This document shows, one piece after another, positions 45,960 through 54,659 of a stretch of 64,000 nucleotides of DNA. The first letter of the stretch is position 1; every line of letters starts with the position of its first letter. Source of the stretch: Sphingomonas sp. S2M10 (GTDB lineage Bacteria > Pseudomonadota > Alphaproteobacteria > Sphingomonadales > Sphingomonadaceae); NCBI RefSeq assembly GCF_012650175.1, contig NZ_JAAILI010000008.1, positions 62,001-126,000 of the forward strand, in the 5' to 3' direction. The translations under genes were made by a program, and so were the position numbers. The notes under the pieces were generated by a model, which had not been told where the DNA came from, did no database searches, and worked only from the letters and a program-made list of their open reading frames with translations.

Positions 45960-46816
45960 ACTTCACCGACTTTATCGCGATCGACTGGTCGGGCCAGGCC
46001 GTCGAGCGGCCCAAGGGACTTGCCGTCGCGCATGCCCAGGTCGGCGATGCCGCGCCGGTACTGATCGACCGGCCCTGGTCGCGCGGCGACATTCTCGCCT
46101 TTCTGGAGGGGCTCGCCCAGACGGACACGCGCGCGCTGGTGGGGCTCGATCTCTCCCCCGCCTTCCCCTTTATCGATGCCGGTGCCTATTTCCCCAGCTG
46201 GGAGCAGAGCCCCGCCGACGGGCCGGCGCTCTGGGCGCTGGTCGATCGTCTGTCAGAGGCCGACCCGCACTTGGCAGCGACCAGTTTCGTTCGGCATCCC
46301 GAGGCGCGGCGGCACTTCCGTCAGATGGGCGATTGCGGCGACTTGTTCCCCGGCGGACGTGGCCGCTTCCGGGTGTGCGAACTGGGACAGGAGGCAATGG
46401 CGCTTTCGCCCTATAGCTGCTTCAACCTGGTTGGCGCGAGTCAGGTGGGCAAATCCAGCCTGACCGGCATGCGGGTCCTGCATCGGCTGCGCGGCCGCTT
46501 CGCGCTGTGGCCTTTCGATCCGGTGCCGGCGCGCGGCCCGGTGCTGGTGGAAATCTACACGTCGCTGGCAGCGCGGCTGGCCGGGATGCGCAAGGGCATT
46601 TCCAAGATCCGCGACGCGGCAACGCTGGACACCCTGCTCGCCGCCTTCGGCTCGGCACCGCATGCCCCGCTTTCCCGCGCCGACGACCATGCCACGGATG
46701 CGATCCTCAGCGCCGCCTGGCTCCGGGTCGCCGCGACTCGCCACGACCTGTGGCAGCCCGCCGGCCTCACCCGTGATCTGGCACGCACCGAAGGCTGGAC
46801 CTTCGGCGTGCCCTGA
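45956..46816 (+). CDS. Conserved hypothetical protein, RNase H-like fold predicted
   Basis: A protein of about 286 residues that I cannot name. It opens FTDFIAIDWSGQ and contains LVGLDLSPAFPF and RADDHATDAILSAAWLRVAA. The spaced aspartates and the IDxS motif recall RNase H-like predicted nucleases such as DUF429, which is an inference. No ATG, GTG or TTG is well placed: the codon overlapping the upstream stop is CTG (45956), giving CTGA. It may be translated by coupling. Downstream, a gap of 45 bases precedes cutC. Confidence 0.72.
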   Translation: MNFTDFIAIDWSGQAVERPKGLAVAHAQVGDAAPVLIDRPWSRGDILAFLEGLAQTDTRALVGLDLSPAFPFIDAGAYFPSWEQSPADGPALWALVDRLSEADPHLAATSFVRHPEARRHFRQMGDCGDLFPGGRGRFRVCELGQEAMALSPYSCFNLVGASQVGKSSLTGMRVLHRLRGRFALWPFDPVPARGPVLVEIYTSLAARLAGMRKGISKIRDAATLDTLLAAFGSAPHAPLSRADDHATDAILSAAWLRVAATRHDLWQPAGLTRDLARTEGWTFGVP

Positions 46817-46861
46817 GGAATAGGACTTTTCTAGAACCTGCCAAATCGGATCCGATACCTT

Positions 46862-47602
46862 ATGCGCCGCATGCTCGAAGTCTGTGTCGAAGACGTCGCC
46901 GGGATCGAAGCGGCCATCGCTGGCAGTGCGGATCGAATCGAATTGTGCGCAGCCCTTGCAGTGGGCGGACTGACCCCGCCCGCCTCGCTGATCGCCGCCG
47001 CAGCGCAGGCGCCCATCCCGGTGCACCTTCTTGCCCGGCCGCGCGACGGCAACTTCACCTACACCGCCGCCGAAGCAGCGCTGGTCGCCTCGGACATCCG
47101 CGCTGCAGCGGAGGCCGGGCTGGCCGGCGTCGTGATCGGGGCCAGCCGCGCCGATCATCGGCTGGACGCCGCGATGCTTGCCGGCTGGATAGCGGTTGCG
47201 CGGGACAGGGATCGGCCGCTGTCGCTCACGCTGCATCGCGCATTTGACCTGTGCCCTGACCCCATGACGGAACTGGAAATTGCGATCGAACTCGGCTTCG
47301 ATCGCATCCTCACCTCGGGCGGAGCGCCCAAGGCGATGGACGGGCGCGAGACGCTGACGGCGCTGGTCCGCGCCGCGGGCGACCGGCTGACCATCCTCGC
47401 CGGCAGCGGAATCGACGAGACGACGCTGCCGCCGATCCTGGACACCGGCGTGCGCGAGGTCCATGCCTCTTGCCGCAGGCCGCAGGGCATGGCCGATGCG
47501 CAGGAAATCGCCTTTGGTTTCCAGACCGGCCCACGTTTGGCCACGGACCCCGCAGCCGTTTCCGCCTTGGCTAAATTGCTTCGAACGCAACCTAGTGCTT
47601 GA
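46862..47602 (+). CDS. cutC: CutC family protein
   Basis: A 246-residue TIM-barrel protein: MLEVCVEDVAGIEAAIAGSADRIELCAALAVGGLTPP, the HLLARPRDGNFTY strand and LTLHRAFDLCPDPMTELEIAIELGFDRILTSGG. CutC was named for copper homeostasis in E. coli, but the direct role is doubtful, and the gene often sits beside amino-sugar catabolism genes. It does so here, 60 bases upstream of the deaminase gene. It may act on a sugar derivative; the residues lining the barrel mouth are conserved. Confidence 0.92.
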   Translation: MRRMLEVCVEDVAGIEAAIAGSADRIELCAALAVGGLTPPASLIAAAAQAPIPVHLLARPRDGNFTYTAAEAALVASDIRAAAEAGLAGVVIGASRADHRLDAAMLAGWIAVARDRDRPLSLTLHRAFDLCPDPMTELEIAIELGFDRILTSGGAPKAMDGRETLTALVRAAGDRLTILAGSGIDETTLPPILDTGVREVHASCRRPQGMADAQEIAFGFQTGPRLATDPAAVSALAKLLRTQPSA

Positions 47603-47662
47603 ACAATACCAATATGTAACTTATTCCTAGCTCGGTCATAGCCAGTGGAGGCAATGGGGGAC

Positions 47663-48712
47663 ATGATCGCTGAAATCGAAAGGCCCGCGGGCGGTGCGAC
47701 GCTGATGGCGTCCGAGGCTGCCGAAGCTGGCGCAGCGGTCCGCCGCCTGCTGGATGCCAATGGCGCTGCCATCGCCGCGCTCGCGCGTACGTTACGGGCA
47801 GATCCGCCGGCGCTGGTCGTCACCTGCGCGCGCGGCTCGTCGGATCATTCCGCCACCTATGGCAAATATCTGATCGAGACCATGATCGGCGTGCCCGTCG
47901 CCTCCGCCGCGCCGTCCGTCGCATCGGTGTTCGAAGCGTCCGTCTCGACTACCCGTGCGCTGTGCATCGCCGTTTCGCAGAGCGGCCGCAGCCCGGACCT
48001 GCTCGCCACGGTGAAGGCATATCAGCAGGCCGGCGCGCGCGTGGTCGCCTTCGTCAACGACGAGGAGTCGCCGCTCGCCGCGATGGCCGACACCACCATC
48101 GGCCTGAAGGCCGGGCCGGAGCGCTCGGTCGCGGCGACAAAGTCCTACATCACCGCGCTTGCCGCCTTCGCCGCCCTGGTCGCCGAATGGGCCCAGGACG
48201 AAGCTTTGGGTCAGGCCCTGACAGCGCTGCCCGAACAGCTGGAGCAGGCGCGCGACTTCGACTGGAGCCCGGTCGTCGAGACGCTGCGCAATGCCACCAA
48301 CCTGTTCGTGATCGGGCGCGGCTACAGCTTTGCCATCGCGCAGGAGGCGGCGCTGAAATTCAAGGAAACCTGCAGCCTGCACGCCGAGGCGTTCAGCGCC
48401 GCCGAAGTCCGCCACGGTCCGATGGCGATCGTCGGCAAGGGCTTCCCGGTTCTCGCCTTCGCAACGTCCGATAGCGCGGGCGACAGCGTCCGCGAGGCTT
48501 CCGCCGAGTTCGCGGAGCGCGGCGCCCGCATAAGCCTGGCGGATGCCAAGGCCGGTGACGCCTCGCCGCTGCCGGTGCTGGCCGGCCACCCCGCGGTAGA
48601 GCCGATCCTGATGGTTCAGAGCTTCTATCCGATGGTCAACGCGCTCTCGCTGGCGCGCGGCAACGATCCCGATGCGCCGCTGTATCTCCGCAAGGTGACC
48701 GAAACTCGATGA
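47663..48712 (+). CDS. SIS-domain glucosamine-6-phosphate deaminase, NagB-II type
   Basis: A 349-residue protein with two SIS domains and no glutaminase domain, so it is a GlmS-like deaminase rather than GlmS. The SIS motifs are CARGSSDHSATYGKYLIE, VSQSGRSPDLL, the NEES turn, GPERSVAATKSYITALAAF and the C-terminal EAALKFKETCSLHAEAFSAAEVRHGP. It should convert glucosamine-6-phosphate to fructose-6-phosphate and ammonia. ATG 47663 follows GGGGGAC; GTG 47645 and ATG 47654 also fit. Its stop overlaps the nagA start as ATGA. Confidence 0.87.
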   Translation: MIAEIERPAGGATLMASEAAEAGAAVRRLLDANGAAIAALARTLRADPPALVVTCARGSSDHSATYGKYLIETMIGVPVASAAPSVASVFEASVSTTRALCIAVSQSGRSPDLLATVKAYQQAGARVVAFVNDEESPLAAMADTTIGLKAGPERSVAATKSYITALAAFAALVAEWAQDEALGQALTALPEQLEQARDFDWSPVVETLRNATNLFVIGRGYSFAIAQEAALKFKETCSLHAEAFSAAEVRHGPMAIVGKGFPVLAFATSDSAGDSVREASAEFAERGARISLADAKAGDASPLPVLAGHPAVEPILMVQSFYPMVNALSLARGNDPDAPLYLRKVTETR

Positions 48713-49842
48713 GCAGTTTCCGTTTCGTCAACGGCCATGTCGTCACCGCCGCCGGCACGTTTCGGCAAGCGGTGATCACGGTCGATCAGGGCCGGATCGT
48801 CTCGATTGCCCCGGAAGGCAGCGGCACTGAGACCGTCGATCTGAACGGCGGCTGGATCGTTCCCGGCTTCATCGACGTCCAGGTCAATGGCGGCGGCGGC
48901 GTGCTGTTCAACGATGCGACCACCGTCGAGGGTATCGCGGCGATTGGCGCGGCGCATGCCAAGTTCGGCACCACCGGCTTCCTGCCGACGCTGATCAGCG
49001 ACGCGCCAGAAGTGATCGCCCGCGCGCTCGACGCCACCGATGCCGCGATCGAAGCCGGCGTGCCCGGCGTCCTCGGTGTGCATATCGAGGGTCCGATCCT
49101 CAACAAGGCGCGCAAGGGCATTCACGACGCCGAGAAGTTCCGCGGTCTCGACGCTGCGATGGTAGAACTGCTCGGCCGCCCGCGTAGGGGCAAGGTGCTG
49201 GTGACGCTGGCGCCGGAGATGGTCGACCTCGCCGATGTTCGCCGACTGGCAGATGCCGGCGTGTTGCTCGCAATCGGCCATAGCGACGCGACCTATGAAA
49301 CCGCCCGCGCAGCCTTTGGCGCGGGCATGACCGGCGTGACGCACCTCTACAATGCGATGTCGCCACTGCTCCACCGGGCACCCGGCGTGGTCGGCGCGGC
49401 GCTCGAGAATAAGACGGCCTATTGCGGCATCATCCCGGACGGCTTCCACGTCCATGACGCGGCGCTGCGCATCGCGCTCGCCGCCCGCCCGCAGGATCGC
49501 TTCCTGCTGGTCACCGATGCCATGCCGAACGTCGGATCGGATATGACCGCGTTCGATCTGCACGGCCAGCATATCCGCGTCGATGGCGGCCGGCTGCTCG
49601 GCGTCGACGGGACATTGGCCGGATCGGCGCTCGATATGACGGGTGCGTTCCGCCACATGGTCACCCGTATCGGCACCTCGCCCGAGGATGCCGCGATGAT
49701 GGCCGCCGCCAGCCCCGCCGCGTTCCTCGGCCTGTCGCACGAGCGCGGCACGCTTGCCCCCGGGCTGCGCGCCGACTGGGTGCAGATGACCCGCGACTTC
49801 CAGCCCGCCGGGTGCTGGATCGGCGCAATCCGCTTCCCCTGA
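48709..49842 (+). CDS. nagA: N-acetylglucosamine-6-phosphate deacetylase
   Basis: A 377-residue amidohydrolase that removes the acetyl group from GlcNAc-6-phosphate. Metal ligands are in VHIEGPILN (Glu), AIGHSDAT (His) and THLYNAMSPL (His), and the catalytic Asp is in LLVTDAMPN. PGFIDVQVNGGGGVLFND is the usual N-terminal signature. It overlaps the deaminase gene by four bases and is followed after 17 bases by the PTS fusion, so it lies in the middle of the GlcNAc operon. Confidence 0.95.
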   Translation: MSSFRFVNGHVVTAAGTFRQAVITVDQGRIVSIAPEGSGTETVDLNGGWIVPGFIDVQVNGGGGVLFNDATTVEGIAAIGAAHAKFGTTGFLPTLISDAPEVIARALDATDAAIEAGVPGVLGVHIEGPILNKARKGIHDAEKFRGLDAAMVELLGRPRRGKVLVTLAPEMVDLADVRRLADAGVLLAIGHSDATYETARAAFGAGMTGVTHLYNAMSPLLHRAPGVVGAALENKTAYCGIIPDGFHVHDAALRIALAARPQDRFLLVTDAMPNVGSDMTAFDLHGQHIRVDGGRLLGVDGTLAGSALDMTGAFRHMVTRIGTSPEDAAMMAAASPAAFLGLSHERGTLAPGLRADWVQMTRDFQPAGCWIGAIRFP

Positions 49843-49859
49843 ACCCTGGGAGACCCGCC

Positions 49860-52409
49860 CTGAGCACGATCGCGCCGCCCTTTTCTCATGACGACGCCAC
49901 TGCCGGGGCCCTCGCCATCGGCGCGCCGCTGGCCGGATGGCTGATGCCGCTGGAGGAAGTTCCCGATCCCGTCTTCGCCCAGCGGATGTTGGGCGACGGC
50001 GTGGCGATCGATCCAACCGAAGGTTGTCTCTATGCGCCGTGCGATGGCGAGGTGACGGTGCTGCAACCGAGCGGCCATGCGATCACCCTGCGCGCCAGCG
50101 ACGGTGTCGAGCTGCTGATGCACATCGGCATCGATACGGTGCAGCTGGCCGGTGCCGGCTTCGATCCGCAGGTTAAGGTGGGCGATCGAGTTCGCGCGGG
50201 CGAGGTTCTGGTTCGCTTCGATCTCGACGCGGTGGTGTGCGGCGCGCCCTCGATCGTGACGCCAGTGCTGCTGATCGCTCAGGACGGCGTGACGGTCACG
50301 CGCAAGCATGGCGGCGGCATGGTCGCTCCGGGCGAGCCGATCTTTACCGTTCACCGCGAGAGCGCGACCGCCGAGGCGACCGATGTCGTCGCAGGCGAAA
50401 CCGCGTTTCGCGACGTCGTCGTGCCGCTGGCACATGGCATCCATGCCCGCCCTGCCGCGCGGCTGCGCGAGGTTCTGGTGCCTTTCGCCGCCAAGGTGAC
50501 GATCACCAAGGGCACGCAGCGCGCCGACGCGCGCAGCCCGGTGCGGCTGATGACGCTGGGTATCAAGCTCGGCGACACGATCCGCATCCTCGCCGAGGGC
50601 GGCCGCGCCGAGGAGGCGGCGGCTACGCTCGCGGCGTTGATCGAAAGCGGCATGGGGGAGAAGGCCGATCCTGCCGCCGCTGCGCCCGTCGCTTCCCCGC
50701 CGCAGCCGGCCCCTGCCCCCGTTCCGGCCGAACCCGGCCTGCTCGCCGGCGTTCCCGCCGCACCAGGGCTGGCGATCGGCACGGCCCGGTTCTTCCGTCT
50801 GCCCGAACTGACGATCGATCCGATCGGCAAGGGCGCGAGCCTGGAACGTGCGCGTCTGGAAGATGGCCTGGGACGCGTCGCCCAGGTGATCGATGCCGAT
50901 CTCACCCACGCTGCCGGGCCGATGCGCTCGATCCTCGCTGCCCATCGCGCGATGCTCGACGATCCTGAACTGCTGGAGGCCGCTCGCCAGGCGATCCTCG
51001 ACGGCGCGAGCGCCGGCCAGGCGTGGCGCCAGGCCCTGCGTCCACAGGCGGCGCTGCTGCGCGAGAGCGGCGACGCCCATCTCGCGGAACGTGCCGACGA
51101 CATGGTCGATCTGGAGCGCCGGGTCGTTTCCGCGATCGAAGGCGTGCAGGATACGCCGCTGCTCTTTCCCGAAGATACCATCCTGCTGGCAGACGACCTG
51201 CTGCCGTCGCAGGTGACTGCGCTCGATCCGGCACAGGTGCGCGGCTTCTGCACGGCGCGCGGAGGGCCGACCTCGCATGTCGCCATTCTCGCTGCGAGCC
51301 TCGGCATCCCGGCGCTGGTCGCCATGGGCGCGGCGCTGCGTACCGTCGAAGAAGGCGAGACGCTGATCCTGGATGCGGGCGCCGGCACCCTTCGCGTCGC
51401 TCCGGGCGATGCGCAGCGCAGCGACGCCGAAGCGCGCGTCGCTGCACGCGCCGCGACCCTCGCGGCCGCCCGGGCGGCCGCCGGCGCGGAGGCTCGGCTT
51501 GCCGACGGCACCCGAATCGAAGTGTTCGCCAATCTGGGCTCTGTCGGCGATGCGGAGCGCGCGATCGCAGCCGGCGCGGAGGGCAGCGGCCTGCTGCGCA
51601 CCGAATTCCTGTTCCTGGATCGCGACATGCCGCCCAGCGTGGCGGAACAGACAGCTGAATATCAGGCGATCGCCGAGGCGCTGCAAGGCCGCCCCCTGAT
51701 CATTCGCCTGCTCGACATCGGCGGCGACAAGCCCGCGCCCTATCTGCCGATCGCGGCGGAGGAGAACCCGGCGCTCGGCCTGCGCGGCATTCGTGTAGGC
51801 CTCGCCCATCCCCAGGTGCTGGAGGACCAGCTCCGCGCGATCCTCGGCGTCCGCCCGATCGGCGTTGCCAAGATCATGCTGCCCATGATCGCCAGCGTCG
51901 GCGAGCTGCGCGCGGTACGTGCGGTGCTCGATCGGCTGCGCGGCGAGCTCGGCATCGGCGAAAAGGTGGAACTCGGCATCATGGTCGAGACGCCTGCCGC
52001 CGCCGTGACCGCGGACCTGCTGGCGGCCGAAGCCGACTTCCTGTCGATCGGCACCAACGACCTGACGCAATACACGCTCGCCATGGATCGCGGGAATCCG
52101 GCGGTGGCGAGCGGCATCGACGGGCTCCACCCGGCCGTGCTGCGTCTGATTGCCGATACCTGCCGGGGCGCTGCCAGCAAGGACCGCTGGGTCGGCGTAT
52201 GCGGCGGCCTTGCCTCGGATCCGCTGGCGGTCCCCATCCTGGTCGGCCTGGGCGTAACCGAACTTTCGGCCACCGTGTCGATGGTGCCGGAAGTGAAGGC
52301 GCTGCTCGCCACCCTCACGCTCGAGCGCGCCCGCGCCCATGCCGCGGCCGCGCTGACCTGCGCCACCGCCGCCGATGTCCGCCGCCTTGCCCGGGAATTC
52401 ACCGCATGA
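49860..52409 (+). CDS. nagF: PTS fusion protein EIIA(Glc-type)-HPr-EI
   Basis: An 849-residue three-domain phosphotransfer protein. The EIIA domain has its phospho-His88 in LLMHIGIDTVQL, HPr has His195 in AHGIHARPAARL, and EI has His473 in CTARGGPTSHVAILAAS. A Pro-Ala linker (about residues 275-300) precedes EI. EI also shows FLSIGTNDLTQY and GVCGGLASDP. It carries phosphate from PEP to the EIICB protein next door. The best start is an unusual CTG (49860) with GGGAGA upstream; GTG 49812 would overlap nagA by 31 bases. The stop overlaps the next ATG. Confidence 0.93.
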   Translation: MSTIAPPFSHDDATAGALAIGAPLAGWLMPLEEVPDPVFAQRMLGDGVAIDPTEGCLYAPCDGEVTVLQPSGHAITLRASDGVELLMHIGIDTVQLAGAGFDPQVKVGDRVRAGEVLVRFDLDAVVCGAPSIVTPVLLIAQDGVTVTRKHGGGMVAPGEPIFTVHRESATAEATDVVAGETAFRDVVVPLAHGIHARPAARLREVLVPFAAKVTITKGTQRADARSPVRLMTLGIKLGDTIRILAEGGRAEEAAATLAALIESGMGEKADPAAAAPVASPPQPAPAPVPAEPGLLAGVPAAPGLAIGTARFFRLPELTIDPIGKGASLERARLEDGLGRVAQVIDADLTHAAGPMRSILAAHRAMLDDPELLEAARQAILDGASAGQAWRQALRPQAALLRESGDAHLAERADDMVDLERRVVSAIEGVQDTPLLFPEDTILLADDLLPSQVTALDPAQVRGFCTARGGPTSHVAILAASLGIPALVAMGAALRTVEEGETLILDAGAGTLRVAPGDAQRSDAEARVAARAATLAAARAAAGAEARLADGTRIEVFANLGSVGDAERAIAAGAEGSGLLRTEFLFLDRDMPPSVAEQTAEYQAIAEALQGRPLIIRLLDIGGDKPAPYLPIAAEENPALGLRGIRVGLAHPQVLEDQLRAILGVRPIGVAKIMLPMIASVGELRAVRAVLDRLRGELGIGEKVELGIMVETPAAAVTADLLAAEADFLSIGTNDLTQYTLAMDRGNPAVASGIDGLHPAVLRLIADTCRGAASKDRWVGVCGGLASDPLAVPILVGLGVTELSATVSMVPEVKALLATLTLERARAHAAAALTCATAADVRRLAREFTA

Positions 52410-54124
52410 AGCAGATCCTCGAAACGCTCCAGCCGCTGGGCCGCGCGCTGATGCTGCCGATCGCCGTGCTGCCGGTGGCGGGCCTGCTACTGCGGCTCGG
52501 CCAGCCGGACCTGCTCAACATCGCCTTTGTCAGCGCCGCCGGCGATGCGCTGTTCTCGCATCTCGGCCTGCTGTTCGCGATCGGCGTGGCGACCGGCTAT
52601 GCCAGAGACGGCAACGGCGCGGCGGCCCTTGCCGGCATCGTCTGCTTCCTCGTCTCGACCGAGGCGGGCAAGAGCCTGCTTGCGGTGCCCGACACGATCG
52701 GCGCGGGCCTCGACAAGGACCAGGCCGCGCTCGCCGTGGCGGCATGGAAGGCCAAGGCGGTCGCCCGGCTCGACGTGCCGATCGGCATCGCCTCGGGGCT
52801 GATCGGCGGCGGCTTCTACAACCGCTTCTCGGCCATCAAGCTGCCGGCCTATCTCGCCTTTTTTGGCGGCCGTCGCTTCGTGCCGATCGTCAGCGGACTG
52901 GCGGGCCTGTTCATCGCGGTGATCGTCGGCGTGGGCTTCCCGCACATCAGCGCGGGCGTCGACGGGCTCAGCCGCGGCATCTCGGGGGCGGGCAGCTTCG
53001 GGCTATTCGCCTTCGGGTTCCTCAACCGCGTGCTGCTGGTCACCGGCCTCCACCATATCCTCAACAACGTGTTCTGGTTCGTGCAGGGCGACTATAACGG
53101 CGCGACGGGGGACCTGCGTCGGTTCTTCGCCGGCGATCCCAGCGCGGGCGCGTTCATGGCAGGCTTCTTCCCGGTGATGATGTTCGGCCTGCCCGCCGCC
53201 TGCCTCGCCATGTATCGCGCCGCGCTGCCGGAGCGTCGCAAGGCGGTCGGCGGCCTGCTGTTCAGTCTCGCGCTCACCTCGCTGCTGACGGGCGTAACGG
53301 AGCCGATCGAATACAGCTTCATGTTCCTGGCGCCGATCCTCTACGTCATCCACGCGGTGCTGACGGGCGCGGCGATGGTGGTGATGAATTTGCTGGGCGT
53401 GAAGCTCGGTTTCGGCTTCTCGGCGGGCCTGTTCGATTACGTCCTGAACTTCGGCAAGGCGACCAAGCCGCTGCTGCTGATCCCCGTCGGGCTGGTCTAT
53501 TTCGCGCTCTATTACGGCATCTTCGCGTGGGCGATCCGCCGCTTCGACCTGAAGACCCCCGGCCGCGAAGCCGAGGCACCCGTGGCCGCCGAGGCCGCTG
53601 CCGGTACCGCGCCCTCGAGCCGCGGCGAGGCCTTCGCCCGCGCGCTCGGCGGCTCGGCCAATCTGGTCGAGATCGGCGCCTGCACCACCCGCCTGCGCCT
53701 GATCGTCGCCGACCAGAGCGTGGTCGACGATGCCGCGCTCAAGGCGCTCGGCGCGCACGGCATCCTGCGTCCGTCGGAGCGTGCGCTGCAGGTGGTGCTG
53801 GGCCCGATCGCCGATGTGGTGGCGGTCGAGATCCGCGATGCGACCGCGCTCGGCGGCGTGGCGGCCCCCGCTGCACCGGCCGCAGCCCCGGTCAGCGCGC
53901 CGACGGTAGCCCTCCAGCCGGCGGCGCTGGCGGCGTTGGGCGGCGCCGCGAACATCCGCGCGGTGAGCGCTCACAACAACCGACTGCGCGTCGAGCTCGG
54001 CAACCTCGCCGAGGTGGATGGCGATGCGCTGCTGGCGCTCGGCCTGCGCGGGCTGGCCCGCCCCTCGGCCACGGTACTGCACCTGCTCGGCGACGACGCG
54101 GTCCTCGCCAGGCTGCGCGGTTGA
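52406..54124 (+). CDS. nagE: PTS EIICB GlcNAc-type transporter with an extra EIIB domain
   Basis: A 572-residue inner-membrane sugar importer. The EIIC part (residues 1-395) includes MLPIAVLPVAGLLLRLGQPDLL, LHHILNNVFWFVQGDY and the conserved GVTEPIEYSFMFLAP. The first EIIB domain has the phospho-Cys426 in GGSANLVEIGACTTRLRL. A second copy of EIIB follows (GGAANIRAVSAHNNRLRV), in which the cysteine is His523, so it cannot pass phosphate by the usual thiol. It imports and phosphorylates GlcNAc with NagF as donor. The ATG overlaps the nagF stop by four bases. Confidence 0.93.
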   Translation: MKQILETLQPLGRALMLPIAVLPVAGLLLRLGQPDLLNIAFVSAAGDALFSHLGLLFAIGVATGYARDGNGAAALAGIVCFLVSTEAGKSLLAVPDTIGAGLDKDQAALAVAAWKAKAVARLDVPIGIASGLIGGGFYNRFSAIKLPAYLAFFGGRRFVPIVSGLAGLFIAVIVGVGFPHISAGVDGLSRGISGAGSFGLFAFGFLNRVLLVTGLHHILNNVFWFVQGDYNGATGDLRRFFAGDPSAGAFMAGFFPVMMFGLPAACLAMYRAALPERRKAVGGLLFSLALTSLLTGVTEPIEYSFMFLAPILYVIHAVLTGAAMVVMNLLGVKLGFGFSAGLFDYVLNFGKATKPLLLIPVGLVYFALYYGIFAWAIRRFDLKTPGREAEAPVAAEAAAGTAPSSRGEAFARALGGSANLVEIGACTTRLRLIVADQSVVDDAALKALGAHGILRPSERALQVVLGPIADVVAVEIRDATALGGVAAPAAPAAAPVSAPTVALQPAALAALGGAANIRAVSAHNNRLRVELGNLAEVDGDALLALGLRGLARPSATVLHLLGDDAVLARLRG

Positions 54125-54128
54125 ACCC

Positions 54129-54151
54129 GGGCGCGGCCGGATGCCGCGCCC
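54129..54151. terminator. GC hairpin between nagE and the VOC gene
   Basis: GGGCGCGG (54129-54136) and CCGCGCCC (54144-54151) form a perfect eight-pair stem between two converging genes; no T-run follows, so termination is likely but not certain. Confidence 0.5.
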
Positions 54152-54571
54152 CTAGCCTGCCCGCTGATACAGTTCGATCAGCATCCCCTCGCCGTCGCGG
54201 ATAAAGGCATAAAGCTCCCCGCCGCTGCCGGGCACCTCGACCGGTGGGGACACGATCTCCACGCCCTTCGCCTCCAGATCGGCGATCATCGCCGCCATGT
54301 TCGCGACGCCGATCGCGAGGTGATTGATCCCGCCCAGCCGCAAATTCGTCCTTCGGTCGAACCGCTCCGGCGCGGGAGGGGCCGCCCCTTCCACCTGCAG
54401 CAGCTCCAGCCGCAGCCCCTCTCGCCCGACGAACGCCGCCACCGCACCCGGGAAAGCAAATGGGTGCAGCACCCGGAAGCCGAGTTTCTCAGCATACCAG
54501 TCCACACTCGCCGCCAGGTCCTGCACGACCACGCCGACGTGATCGATGCCTTGAATCCGCTGTGTCGTCAT
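54152..54571 (-). CDS. VOC/glyoxalase superfamily protein
   Basis: A 139-residue protein with two beta-alpha-beta-beta-beta units. It has IDHVGVVVQDLAASVDWY, the GLRLELLQVEG strand, INHLAIGVANMAAMIADL and DGEGMLIELYQ, with His and Glu in the places of metal ligands. It resembles methylmalonyl-CoA epimerase and lactoylglutathione lyase-like proteins; I cannot tell which. Start 54571 follows AGGAGA. It is divergent from the LysR gene by 88 bases, so the regulator may control it. Confidence 0.87.
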   Translation of the reverse strand: MTTQRIQGIDHVGVVVQDLAASVDWYAEKLGFRVLHPFAFPGAVAAFVGREGLRLELLQVEGAAPPAPERFDRRTNLRLGGINHLAIGVANMAAMIADLEAKGVEIVSPPVEVPGSGGELYAFIRDGEGMLIELYQRAG

Positions 54572-54659
54572 CGCGTCCAATCTCCTGTTCGAGTTGCTGC
54601 GGATCTGCGCTGTTTGCTGAACTTTGATAATCGGTTCAGAAGCGCATAGGCTGATCGCC

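Noticed and set aside
47603..47662. A second full NagR-type operator before the deaminase gene
   Set aside because: Only a half-site (TACCAA) is present; no inverted partner at the spacing of 59445-59462 was found.
49419..52340. Long minus-strand frame opposite nagA and the PTS fusion
   Set aside because: The plus-strand protein has three intact phospho-His sites; the antisense translation resembles nothing.
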